Positions 20,971 to 31,135 of a stretch of DNA of 64,000 nt are shown piece by piece. Origin of the DNA: Klebsiella pneumoniae (GTDB taxonomy: Bacteria > Pseudomonadota > Gammaproteobacteria > Enterobacterales > Enterobacteriaceae). The stretch covers positions 4,848,295-4,912,294 of the forward strand of contig NZ_KN046818.1 in NCBI RefSeq assembly GCF_000742135.1, written 5' to 3'. The notes beneath the pieces were generated by a model. It was not told where the DNA came from, made no database searches, and was given only the letters and a program-made list of their open reading frames with translations. How positions within the stretch are numbered: the first letter of the stretch is position 1; the number at the start of each line of letters is the position of its first letter. A program made the translations under genes and the position numbers.

Positions 20971-22671
20971 TTAATCTCTTAAATAATGCTTAACGTAGCT
21001 TTCATTCAATTTATCTATAGAGCTCAGATTTAACCCAGCTATCGAATTAAAAGAATCATCTTTTGTGAATGCAAGAATCGACGATCCGCCCGGGGAGAAC
21101 CATTTAGCACTCTGTTTAAAAGGCCAGGGAAGTTCATAACCTTCTTCTCTCAGCAGGTGATTAAGCATGCTCCAGTCTGCTCTAAAATCTTCGCCACAAA
21201 ATGGAGTATCATCCTGTACATTTTCGGCAGTGAACAATGCTATCGGCGTACAAAAATCAGCTGTCGAGGGAAAATATATATTATAGAAACTGATGATGAG
21301 TTTCTGTACTTTTTCAGGAAAAGCTCCAGGAATGGTCAGCACACCCAGCAAGTATTTATAGTCCGGATATCTTTTTATAAAGTCAAATATCCCTTGCCAT
21401 AAATAATCAAGCACCTTACTTTTTTGATAAGGTTTCTGAATAAAACCGCGGCCAATTTCCACACACTTCTCTAAACAGGAATAGGCATTATCATGGTATT
21501 TAAACAAGCTGTTGCTATAGAGGCCTGTTACACCATGTTGGGCCAGCTGCTCGCCAACGGGCATAACACGATATGCTCCCAGGATTTCCACATCAGAAGG
21601 ATCCCACAAAATGATATGATAATAACTTTCATCAAAAACATCGTTATCTCGGTCGTTACCAGTTCCGGCACCAATATCGCGATAACAGCGTTCGCGTAAG
21701 CGCCCTAACTCATCAATAATGGGTGAGGTTCGGTTAGTATTACAGCGATATATCACTAGTTTTCTACCGTCTTCAAACTGCCTTAATATTTCGCACTCCT
21801 CTATTGCGCTAATTAGCTCCTCTTTACCTGGTTCTAATTCTTGCGGCGCAATCGTATCTAACAGAGCCGGGCCATTCTTCGCTATACTCTGGAGGTGCGT
21901 CAAACATACATTTGCCGCGGCAGAAAGATCTTTATTGTATTCTTTAAACGAGGATAAGGCTATTTGCTGTCCTATATTGATTTTCATGGTCTTGCCATGA
22001 TGGCGGAGAGCTTCACGAATAACCATCATGTTCGACAGTTGCCGCCAGAATGTTGCAGTAAGATAATAAATCTTACTGTTTGCTCCCGTAATATGAATTG
22101 GTACCAATGCTGCATTATTTCTCATAGCAAGCTGTAAAAAACCGGGGTTCCACTTATGCTCCTGTAACCCGGAAAGAGACCAGTTAGCTAGCTTACCCGC
22201 AGGACATATAATCAATACGCCTCCTTTTCGCAGGTGATCGTTCATCTCGCGGAATTTTTTATGGCTCATCTTACCGGCCATATTCTCAATTCCAATGGTA
22301 AGTTCCGATACCTGGGGGAATATAATTGGCAAAACGTGATTAGCTATTATTTTTATATCACTCCTGACTCGGGAGACCGTATGTATTAAGCTAAGTCCAT
22401 CGATAACCGTCGGATGATTTGAAATAACAACCGTAGCCCCATGCTCAGGTATGTTGTTAAATTGGTGGCGTTCGCTTTCACATTTCAACTCAAGGAGTTC
22501 AACAACTGCATTAACCCACTCGACCCCATTTTTATTAACGAGTCGCTCGTTATATATTAAGCGAGAAAATACCTTATTGCCAAATGCCGTCCTGAACAGC
22601 CATTTTTTCCAAAAAGGTATGGTTGTATTTGGAAAAAATTCCCTTACGACTCTGTCAAAGATAGCGTCCAT
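20971..22671 (-). CDS. OlsF-like bifunctional acyltransferase (predicted ornithine/aminolipid synthase)
   Basis: A 566-residue fusion of two acyltransferase domains. Residues about 1-280 form a PlsC/lysophospholipid-acyltransferase domain with the catalytic HX4D motif at 86-91 (HPTVID) and a variant of the substrate-binding motif at 155-160 (ICPAGK). Residues about 303-510 resemble the OlsB/hemolysin-like GNAT family: RLRERCYRDIG, DVFDESYYHIILWD, VEIGRGF at 404-410 and the following KVLDYLW. This order, O-acyltransferase then N-acyltransferase, is that of OlsF of Serratia proteamaculans, which forms ornithine lipids alone. The gene heads the operon and has a good promoter. The start is ATG 22671 after AAGGA. 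The amino acid acceptor (ornithine, glycine or other) cannot be read from the sequence. Confidence 0.72.
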   Translation of the reverse strand: MDAIFDRVVREFFPNTTIPFWKKWLFRTAFGNKVFSRLIYNERLVNKNGVEWVNAVVELLELKCESERHQFNNIPEHGATVVISNHPTVIDGLSLIHTVSRVRSDIKIIANHVLPIIFPQVSELTIGIENMAGKMSHKKFREMNDHLRKGGVLIICPAGKLANWSLSGLQEHKWNPGFLQLAMRNNAALVPIHITGANSKIYYLTATFWRQLSNMMVIREALRHHGKTMKINIGQQIALSSFKEYNKDLSAAANVCLTHLQSIAKNGPALLDTIAPQELEPGKEELISAIEECEILRQFEDGRKLVIYRCNTNRTSPIIDELGRLRERCYRDIGAGTGNDRDNDVFDESYYHIILWDPSDVEILGAYRVMPVGEQLAQHGVTGLYSNSLFKYHDNAYSCLEKCVEIGRGFIQKPYQKSKVLDYLWQGIFDFIKRYPDYKYLLGVLTIPGAFPEKVQKLIISFYNIYFPSTADFCTPIALFTAENVQDDTPFCGEDFRADWSMLNHLLREEGYELPWPFKQSAKWFSPGGSSILAFTKDDSFNSIAGLNLSSIDKLNESYVKHYLRD

Positions 22672-22705
22672 ATTAAAATCCTTTTTATAGAACTCATCTT
22701 AAACG

Positions 22706-22734
22706 ACTATACTAGCGTTCTTTCAGTCGGACAA
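22706..22734 (-). promoter_or_regulatory. Predicted sigma70 promoter of the acyltransferase-exporter operon
   Basis: On the minus strand TTGTCC (22734-22729) and TATAGT (22711-22706) are separated by 17 bases and lie 35 bases before the OlsF-like start codon. No 18-bp Pho box with two CTGTCAT repeats was seen near it, although ornithine lipid genes are often phosphate-regulated. Confidence 0.6.
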
Positions 22735-23130
22735 TACCGCATAAAACTTAAAAAGGCCAAAACAAAACAATTAGATATAATTAATACAACAGTATTCTCA
22801 CCATAAATACAATCACCAAAGTTTTAATAAATTTATAGTAATCAATGCAAAAAAAACATACATAATGCTTAAAGGTAATACCCTATCTCATTTCTGGTGG
22901 TTATACTTCCTAAAACTCACAGAATAGCTTGTCTGGTGGTATATGCATTTGTACAAAGGCATCCGAATTCCATGCCCGTATCTAATATCAGAAAATATTA
23001 ACTACGGATTCCCATAATATATAACCCCACCTACAGCCCCTGGTGAAAATAACTTTGCGGCGATATCCCTTAAAACAATCGTCCTTGAAGTATTTCATCA
23101 CTATTCCTGTTAAGTCACCGCCCGCACGGC
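22735..23130. other. AT-rich gene-free stretch between the exporter operon and yicC
   Basis: About 400 bases with long A/T runs, many stops in all frames and no ORF of note apart from antisense overlap with yicC. Composition matches the operon to the left, not yicC, so the right edge of the acquired segment is probably near 23100. I saw no integrase remnant, tRNA or convincing terminal repeat. Confidence 0.6.
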
Positions 23131-23136
23131 TATAAT
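23131..23136 (+). promoter_or_regulatory. Predicted -10 element of yicC
   Basis: Perfect TATAAT 34 bases before the yicC start codon, with a TGTTAA hexamer at a 17-base distance as a weak -35. Confidence 0.5.
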
Positions 23137-23170
23137 CCTTGCATTCATTATTACGAAAACAGGAACGCCT

Positions 23171-24034
23171 ATGATCCGCAGTATGACCGCCTATGCCCGC
23201 CGTGAAATCAAGGGTGACTGGGGTAGCGCCGCATGGGAGCTGCGCTCGGTAAACCAGCGCTATCTGGAAACGTACTTCCGCCTGCCGGAGCAGTTCCGTA
23301 GTCTGGAGCCCGTGGTACGCGAGCGCATTCGCGCCCGCCTGACTCGCGGTAAAGTCGAATGCACCTTGCGTTTTGAACAAGATCCCAGCGCTCAGGGTGA
23401 ACTCATCCTCAACGAAAAGCTGGCTAAACAGCTGGTAAACGCTGCCAACTGGGTGAAAATGCAGAGCGATGAAGGGGAAATCAACCCGGTTGATATCCTG
23501 CGCTGGCCGGGCGTGATGGCCGCCAAAGAGCAGGATCTCGACGCCATCGCCGCCGACATTCTGGCCGCTCTTGACGGCGCGCTGGACGACTTCATCGTCG
23601 CCCGCGAAACGGAAGGCCAGGCCCTGAAAGCGCTTATCGAGCAGCGGCTTGAAGGCGTGAGCGGCGAAGTGGCGAAAGTTCGCGCTCATATGCCGGAAAT
23701 TCTCCAGTGGCAGCGCGAGCGTCTGGTCGCCAAGCTGGAAGATGCGGAAGTGCAGCTGGAAAATAACCGCCTTGAGCAAGAGCTGGTGCTGATGGCGCAG
23801 CGTATCGACGTTGCCGAAGAACTGGACCGTCTCGAAGCGCACGTTAAAGAGACCTATAACATTCTGAAGAAGAAAGAAGCTGTGGGTCGCCGTCTCGACT
23901 TTATGATGCAGGAGTTCAACCGTGAATCGAACACCCTGGCGTCAAAATCGATTAACGCCGAGGTGACCAACTCCGCGATTGAGCTGAAGGTACTCATCGA
24001 GCAAATGCGCGAGCAAATCCAGAATATCGAGTAA
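23171..24034 (+). CDS. yicC: YicC family endoribonuclease-like protein
   Basis: Full-length YicC of 287 residues, nearly identical to the E. coli protein. E. coli YicC has been reported to act as an endoribonuclease that affects the small RNA RyhB. The N-terminal YicC domain begins MIRSMTAYARREIKG. The C-terminal DUF1732 part contains the highly conserved MMQEFNRESNTLASKS. The middle part is helical and rich in Glu, Arg and Leu. In E. coli it is directly divergent from rph; here 5.3 kb separates them. Confidence 0.95.
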   Translation: MIRSMTAYARREIKGDWGSAAWELRSVNQRYLETYFRLPEQFRSLEPVVRERIRARLTRGKVECTLRFEQDPSAQGELILNEKLAKQLVNAANWVKMQSDEGEINPVDILRWPGVMAAKEQDLDAIAADILAALDGALDDFIVARETEGQALKALIEQRLEGVSGEVAKVRAHMPEILQWQRERLVAKLEDAEVQLENNRLEQELVLMAQRIDVAEELDRLEAHVKETYNILKKKEAVGRRLDFMMQEFNRESNTLASKSINAEVTNSAIELKVLIEQMREQIQNIE

Positions 24035-24069
24035 CGCTTTCTCGTTTGTTAATGTATTTCGGTATCCAG

Positions 24070-24096
24070 GGCCATGATAAATCATGGCCTTTTTAT
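24070..24096 (+). terminator. Terminator after yicC
   Basis: A 9-bp perfect stem (GGCCATGAT/ATCATGGCC) with an AA loop is followed by TTTTTATTTAT. It lies 35 bases after the yicC stop. Confidence 0.85.
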
Positions 24097-24216
24097 TTAT
24101 CTCTCTCACGGGCGAATGATAAGAATCTACTTATAAAAAATAGTCGTCCAGTTTTCGGTTGTGGCAAATAAGCACAACGCGGCACAGTCAGGAAAACACT
24201 ACCGCGAGAGAAAAGA

Positions 24217-24963
24217 ATGGACTTTAATGCGCTTCACCAGCAACACCAACCTTTGTTGCTTGCCAATGTCTGGGATGCCAGCAGCGCTCAGGCTGCTCAG
24301 CAGGCTGGTTATCAGGCGCTGGGATCCTCCAGCGCTGCTATCGCCGCAATGTTAGGGTATGAAGATGGCGAAGAGATGAGTTTTGACGAGCTGTTTTATG
24401 TCGCCTCACGCATCAAAACCGTTAGCGAACTGCCGTTAAGCGTCGATTTAGAGGCGGGCTACGGCGCGACAACCAGCCACATCATTGATAATATCCGGCG
24501 TCTGGCGCATCTCGGCGTGAGTGGAATAAATCTCGAGGATAGCCATGTGGTGGATGGTACGCGTCGTCTTGACGATGCGGAGCGCTTTGCCGTCAAACTG
24601 CAGGAAATCACCCGCGCCTGTCCCGGTCTGTTTGTTAATGTCCGCACCGATACCTTTCTTCTCAACGTACAAGATGCGCTGGTTCAGACGCTCTATCGCG
24701 GTCAACTCTACGCCAAACACGGCGCATGCGGTTTTTTTGTGCCTTGCGTCACCCGCGCGGAGGATATTACCGCCATCGTTCACCACGTGCCTTTACCCTT
24801 AAACGTAATGTGTATGCCTGAGCTGGCTGACTTCAGCACCTTATCGACACTGGGCGTAAAACGAATTTCGATGGGCAATTTTATTTATGCTGCGACGCAG
24901 GCCAGACTGAAAGACTTATTATGTCAGGTGCAAACCCAACACTCTTTCTCAGGTGTTTTTTGA
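24217..24963 (+). CDS. Isocitrate lyase/phosphoenolpyruvate mutase family protein
   Basis: Predicted cytoplasmic C-C or P-C bond enzyme of 248 residues with the PEP mutase/ICL TIM-barrel. Family landmarks are LLLANVWDASSAQAA at the start, then LPLSVDLEAGYG with Mg ligands, and GINLEDS. It lacks the KKCGH-type active-site motif of true isocitrate lyases, so it belongs to the diverse PEP mutase-like subgroup, whose substrates (2-methylisocitrate, oxaloacetate, phosphonates) cannot be told apart by eye. ada begins two bases after its stop, so both are on one transcript. The ATG at 24217 follows GCGAGAG. Confidence 0.8.
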   Translation: MDFNALHQQHQPLLLANVWDASSAQAAQQAGYQALGSSSAAIAAMLGYEDGEEMSFDELFYVASRIKTVSELPLSVDLEAGYGATTSHIIDNIRRLAHLGVSGINLEDSHVVDGTRRLDDAERFAVKLQEITRACPGLFVNVRTDTFLLNVQDALVQTLYRGQLYAKHGACGFFVPCVTRAEDITAIVHHVPLPLNVMCMPELADFSTLSTLGVKRISMGNFIYAATQARLKDLLCQVQTQHSFSGVF

Positions 24964-24965
24964 CC

Positions 24966-26024
24966 ATGAAAATTACCGACAGCATGCAGTGCGATATCTG
25001 GTATCAGGCGCTGCTTGAACACGCGGTGGAATTCACCGGCGTTTTTTTCGTCGGCGTGAAAACCACCGGCGTATTTTGTATCTCGGTCTGTCGGGCGCGA
25101 AAACCCCGGCGGGAAAACGTCGAATTTTATAATGACTTTAAATCCGCGCTGGATGCCGGCTTCCGGCCATGCAAAGTCTGTCGCCCGACGGAGAATGCCC
25201 GGACGGCCCCCGCCTTTGTTGAACAAGCGCTCCGCCTGCTGCGAGAAGCTCCAAAGGTCCGCCTCAGCGATAGCGAGCTACGTCAGCACGATATTAGCCC
25301 GGAACGCGTTCGCCGCTGGTTCCTGCAAAACCACGGGATCACCTTTCAGGCTTTTCAACGGATGCAGCGTTTGAATATGGCGCTTCAGGAATTAAAAGCA
25401 GGCCGCTCAACTACCGATGTCGCTTTCGATAGCGGTTACGAGTCCTTAAGCGGCTTCGGCTATACCTGCAAAAAATTGACCGGTTTCGCACCCAGCGCGC
25501 AACGCCAGGTTGTTTTAATTCATCGTTTTACCACCCCGTTAGGGCCAATGTTTGTTTGTGCAACGCAACGGGGAATTTGTCTGCTGGAGTTTGTCGACAG
25601 ACGAGCGCTGGAGTCAGAATTCAGCGACCTGCAGCGGCGGTTCAACGCCAGCATCATCGCAGGTGAAAATGCCCACACCAGGCAGGCGCAACAGGAAATA
25701 ACGGAGTATTTCGCCGGACAGCGTCAATCGTTCGAGGTGGCGCTTGATACCCCAGGCAGCGAATTCCAGCGAGCGGTCTGGCGCCGTTTACAGCACGTTA
25801 GCTTCGGTGAGACGACGCATTATCAATCGATTGCGATGGAGATAGGTAAACCAACGGCCACGCGCGCGGTGGCTGCTGCAAACGGCGCTAACCGCGTCGC
25901 GATTATCATCCCGTGCCATCGAATTATCGGCAAAGATGGTTCGATGACCGGTTACGGCGGCGGCATTGCACGAAAAATATGGCTTATTAACCATGAGGCA
26001 ACCATCAGGGAAAAACGCGGCTGA
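24966..26024 (+). CDS. ada: Ada: methyl-DNA repair protein and transcriptional activator
   Basis: Repairs methylphosphotriesters and O6-methylguanine by transfer to its own cysteines and activates the adaptive response. The 352-residue protein keeps all domains. The N-terminal zinc/methyltransferase domain has Cys38, Cys42, Cys69 and Cys72, the same positions as E. coli Ada. Next comes an AraC-type helix-turn-helix (about residues 90-180). The C-terminal methyltransferase has the PCHR motif at Cys317. The frame is open upstream, but ATG 24966 starts the family-like N-terminus just after the previous gene. Unlike E. coli, no alkB follows; a ClC channel gene converges on it. Confidence 0.9.
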   Translation: MKITDSMQCDIWYQALLEHAVEFTGVFFVGVKTTGVFCISVCRARKPRRENVEFYNDFKSALDAGFRPCKVCRPTENARTAPAFVEQALRLLREAPKVRLSDSELRQHDISPERVRRWFLQNHGITFQAFQRMQRLNMALQELKAGRSTTDVAFDSGYESLSGFGYTCKKLTGFAPSAQRQVVLIHRFTTPLGPMFVCATQRGICLLEFVDRRALESEFSDLQRRFNASIIAGENAHTRQAQQEITEYFAGQRQSFEVALDTPGSEFQRAVWRRLQHVSFGETTHYQSIAMEIGKPTATRAVAAANGANRVAIIIPCHRIIGKDGSMTGYGGGIARKIWLINHEATIREKRG

Positions 26025-26079
26025 TTTTACTTTCAGGATCAACGGCCCCCTCCCTGACTTTCACCGCGGCTCGGTAAGC

Positions 26080-27330
26080 CTATTTTTTATCCAGCACCCG
26101 GCAGGTTAAAAACGCCCCTGCCGCGCACAGCAGCGCTGGAGCCAGATAGCTGTGATCCATGTGGGTAAACTCCATCACCAGCGCCACTGCGGTCAGCGGC
26201 ATCTGCATGGAGGCGGCGAGAAACGCGGCCGCCCCCACCACAGCGAAGCTGCTTTTATCACCGCCAGGGAAGCCGAGCTGCCAGAGCGCGCAGAGCAGCA
26301 GGCTGACCAATCCGCCCACCGCCAGCCCTGGGGTTAACAATCCACCCTCCGCGCCGCCGCGCAGCACCGCCAGAATCACCACCATCTTCAATACTAACAG
26401 GACAGCGACCATGGAAAGAGGCAGCCCGTCGCTGAGCGCCAGCTGCATTGGACCCTTGCCATTGCCCGGAAGCTCGGGGAAATAAAGACTCAGGATGGCA
26501 AGAAGAGAAAACCCCAGCAGACAGAACACCGGCATCTGCCAGTTACTTCGCGCGCGTGAACGCGCCGCGCTGGTCGCTTTGCGAAAGAGCCAGGCGCCGG
26601 TGCCAAGAATCGGGCCCGCCAGAATCGCCCACCAGAGAAAGGTGTGCGGAAGTGCGCTGGAAACAAAATGGTATTGCGATTCATCCCCTAACCCCAGGGT
26701 GGCCGTCCAGGCGGCAATCGCCGAGGTCATTATCGCCGCCAGTGTTTTTTCCCAGCTAAACGACAGCAGCATGACCTCAAGGCTGAACAACGCCCCGGCC
26801 AGCGGGACGTTATAGACCGCCGCCAGACCTGCGCCCGCCCCACAGGCAATCAGCGTGCGGGTTTCATCTTCCAGCAGGCGCAGCTTACGCGCCACCATCC
26901 CCGCCCCCAGCGCGCCCATTTCCCGGGGCGCCACCTCGCGGCCAAGCGGGGAGCCCAGCGCTACGGTGACGATCTGCAGCAGCGCGTGGATCGTCGTGGT
27001 GCCCGCGGGCATGGGTACGCAGGGGTTGGCCACCGCCGCCGCAATGGAAACCCGCCTCTGCCCATAGCGACCAAGCAGCCACCAGCCAAATCCGGCGACG
27101 GCGCCGCCGGCCACGATTGCCACGATGCGGCGTGGCCAGGACGACTCCGTGACGCCCTGTAAAAATGACACCGAACCGACGATCTGCCCGTAACTGTAAC
27201 CAAAAGCCAGGTGCTGAATCGCGTGTAAAATTAGTGCCAAAACCATGCCGGACAGACCGGCCAGAATCCCGGTTAATACCACGGCTATCAGGCGGATCAG
27301 ATGATTTTTATTCCCGGCGGCGACGCTCAT
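26080..27330 (-). CDS. ClC family chloride channel/transporter
   Basis: Integral membrane ClC protein of 416 residues with about ten or more hydrophobic segments. The first ClC selectivity motif appears as GSPLGREVAP, so the gating glutamate of GREGP is kept but the next residue is Val. LPGNGKG and the GGLLTPGLAVGG motif (third anion site) follow in order. The frame opens 18 codons earlier, but M at 27330 starts a normal membrane protein N-terminus. It is not ClcA, judging by the altered motif and short C-terminus without CBS domains. The role could be chloride or fluoride flux; the variant motif leaves this open. Confidence 0.8.
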   Translation of the reverse strand: MSVAAGNKNHLIRLIAVVLTGILAGLSGMVLALILHAIQHLAFGYSYGQIVGSVSFLQGVTESSWPRRIVAIVAGGAVAGFGWWLLGRYGQRRVSIAAAVANPCVPMPAGTTTIHALLQIVTVALGSPLGREVAPREMGALGAGMVARKLRLLEDETRTLIACGAGAGLAAVYNVPLAGALFSLEVMLLSFSWEKTLAAIMTSAIAAWTATLGLGDESQYHFVSSALPHTFLWWAILAGPILGTGAWLFRKATSAARSRARSNWQMPVFCLLGFSLLAILSLYFPELPGNGKGPMQLALSDGLPLSMVAVLLVLKMVVILAVLRGGAEGGLLTPGLAVGGLVSLLLCALWQLGFPGGDKSSFAVVGAAAFLAASMQMPLTAVALVMEFTHMDHSYLAPALLCAAGAFLTCRVLDKK

Positions 27331-27605
27331 TTTCTCAGGCCTTGAAAAGGAAAAATAAAAGAATAAAGGACGAGACTTAAACATTGCGTAATCAAAGTGT
27401 TTTCGATAGTGATACCCATCGCTTCACTTAGCATTACTTTTTCTAATCAATAAAAATCCCTAAAAAACCAATAAACCTTTAAATCAAGCCATCACAGATA
27501 CTATTTCCATTAATTTTTCCTGGCGTAAATGATTCGCTTTAGAAAATCTCAATCGTGATCCTGCGCACAAATCGTTAACCTGCCCGCCATTACCTGGGGG
27601 GATCT

Positions 27606-28223
27606 ATGCTGCTTCATGTTCTGTATTTAATCGGTATCACCGCGGAAGCCATGACCGGCGCACTGGCTGCCGGGCGCCGGCGGATGGATACGTTTGGCGT
27701 CATTATTATCGCCACAGCGACCGCGCTGGGCGGGGGTTCCGTTCGCGATATCCTGCTGGGGCACTATCCTCTTGGTTGGGTGAAGCATCCCGAATATGTC
27801 ATCATTGTCGCCGTCGCCGCCGTTCTCACGACCATTGCCGCTCCGGTGATGCCGCACCTTCGTCGGCTGTTTCTGGTGCTGGACGCGCTGGGGCTGATCG
27901 TGTTTTCCATCATCGGCGCGCAGATCGCCCTGGACATGGGCGAAGGCCCGGTTATCGCCTCTATTGCCGCCGTGATCACCGGTGTCTTCGGCGGCGTACT
28001 GCGCGATATGTTCTGCAAACGCATTCCGCTGGTCTTCCAGAAAGAGCTGTATGCCGGGATCTCCTTTGCCGCAGCCGTACTCTATATTGCTCTGCAACAT
28101 TACGTCAGCAGCCACGATGTGGTGGTGCTGGCTACACTGCTGTTCGGCTTTACCGCCCGCATGCTGGCGCTGCGCTGGAAACTGGGGCTACCGGTCTTCC
28201 ACTACACCCATGACGCCCACTAA
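27606..28223 (+). CDS. yicG: TRIC-like cation channel family protein YicG
   Basis: Small inner-membrane protein of 205 residues, nearly identical to E. coli YicG, with two UPF0126 repeats of three membrane segments each. Both repeats carry the glycine-rich motif: [11 protein letters not shown] near residue 39 and [10 protein letters not shown] near residue 125. Members are related to trimeric intracellular cation channels. The start follows GGGGGGATCT. It converges on ligB, with stops 5 bases apart. The 275-base upstream gap to the ClC gene is AT-rich and should hold both promoters. Confidence 0.9.
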   Translation: MLLHVLYLIGITAEAMTGALAAGRRRMDTFGVIIIATATALGGGSVRDILLGHYPLGWVKHPEYVIIVAVAAVLTTIAAPVMPHLRRLFLVLDALGLIVFSIIGAQIALDMGEGPVIASIAAVITGVFGGVLRDMFCKRIPLVFQKELYAGISFAAAVLYIALQHYVSSHDVVVLATLLFGFTARMLALRWKLGLPVFHYTHDAH

Positions 28224-28228
28224 CCGCC

Positions 28229-30787
<2,559 letters not shown>

Positions 30788-30841
30788 ACCCACATTCAGT
30801 ATCATGCCCAGTCATTTCTTCACCTGTGGAGCATTTTAAGT

Positions 30842-31117
30842 ATGGCACGCGTAACTGTTCAGGACGCTGTAGAGAAAATTGGTAACCGTTTTGACCTGGT
30901 ACTGGTCGCCGCGCGTCGCGCTCGTCAGATGCAGGTTGGCGGAAAGGATCCGCTGGTACCGGAAGAAAACGATAAAACCACCGTTATCGCACTGCGCGAA
31001 ATCGAAGAAGGTCTGATCAACAACCAGATCCTCGACGTACGTGAGCGCCAGGAACAGCAAGAGCAGGAAGCCGCTGAATTACAAGCCGTTACCGCGATTG
31101 CTGAAGGTCGTCGTTAA
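30842..31117 (+). CDS. rpoZ: RNA polymerase omega subunit
   Basis: The 91-residue protein [20 protein letters not shown]...EGRR is full-length omega, which helps assemble beta-prime and forms part of ppGpp site 1. It lies 54 bases after gmk and 18 bases before spoT, in the conserved order. Confidence 0.98.
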
Positions 31118-31135
31118 TCACACAGCGGGTCGCCC

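Noticed and set aside
17784-23170. Terminal repeats or integrase of the exporter island
   Set aside because: No convincing direct or inverted repeats and no integrase fragment were seen at either edge.
22988-23842. Minus-strand ORF of 284 codons overlapping yicC
   Set aside because: It mirrors yicC, whose full-length similarity to the E. coli protein is clear; the antisense product has no family features.
24097-24216. Ada box in front of the PEP-mutase/ada pair
   Set aside because: AAT and GCAA-like pieces occur, but not with clear spacing to a promoter; too weak to call.
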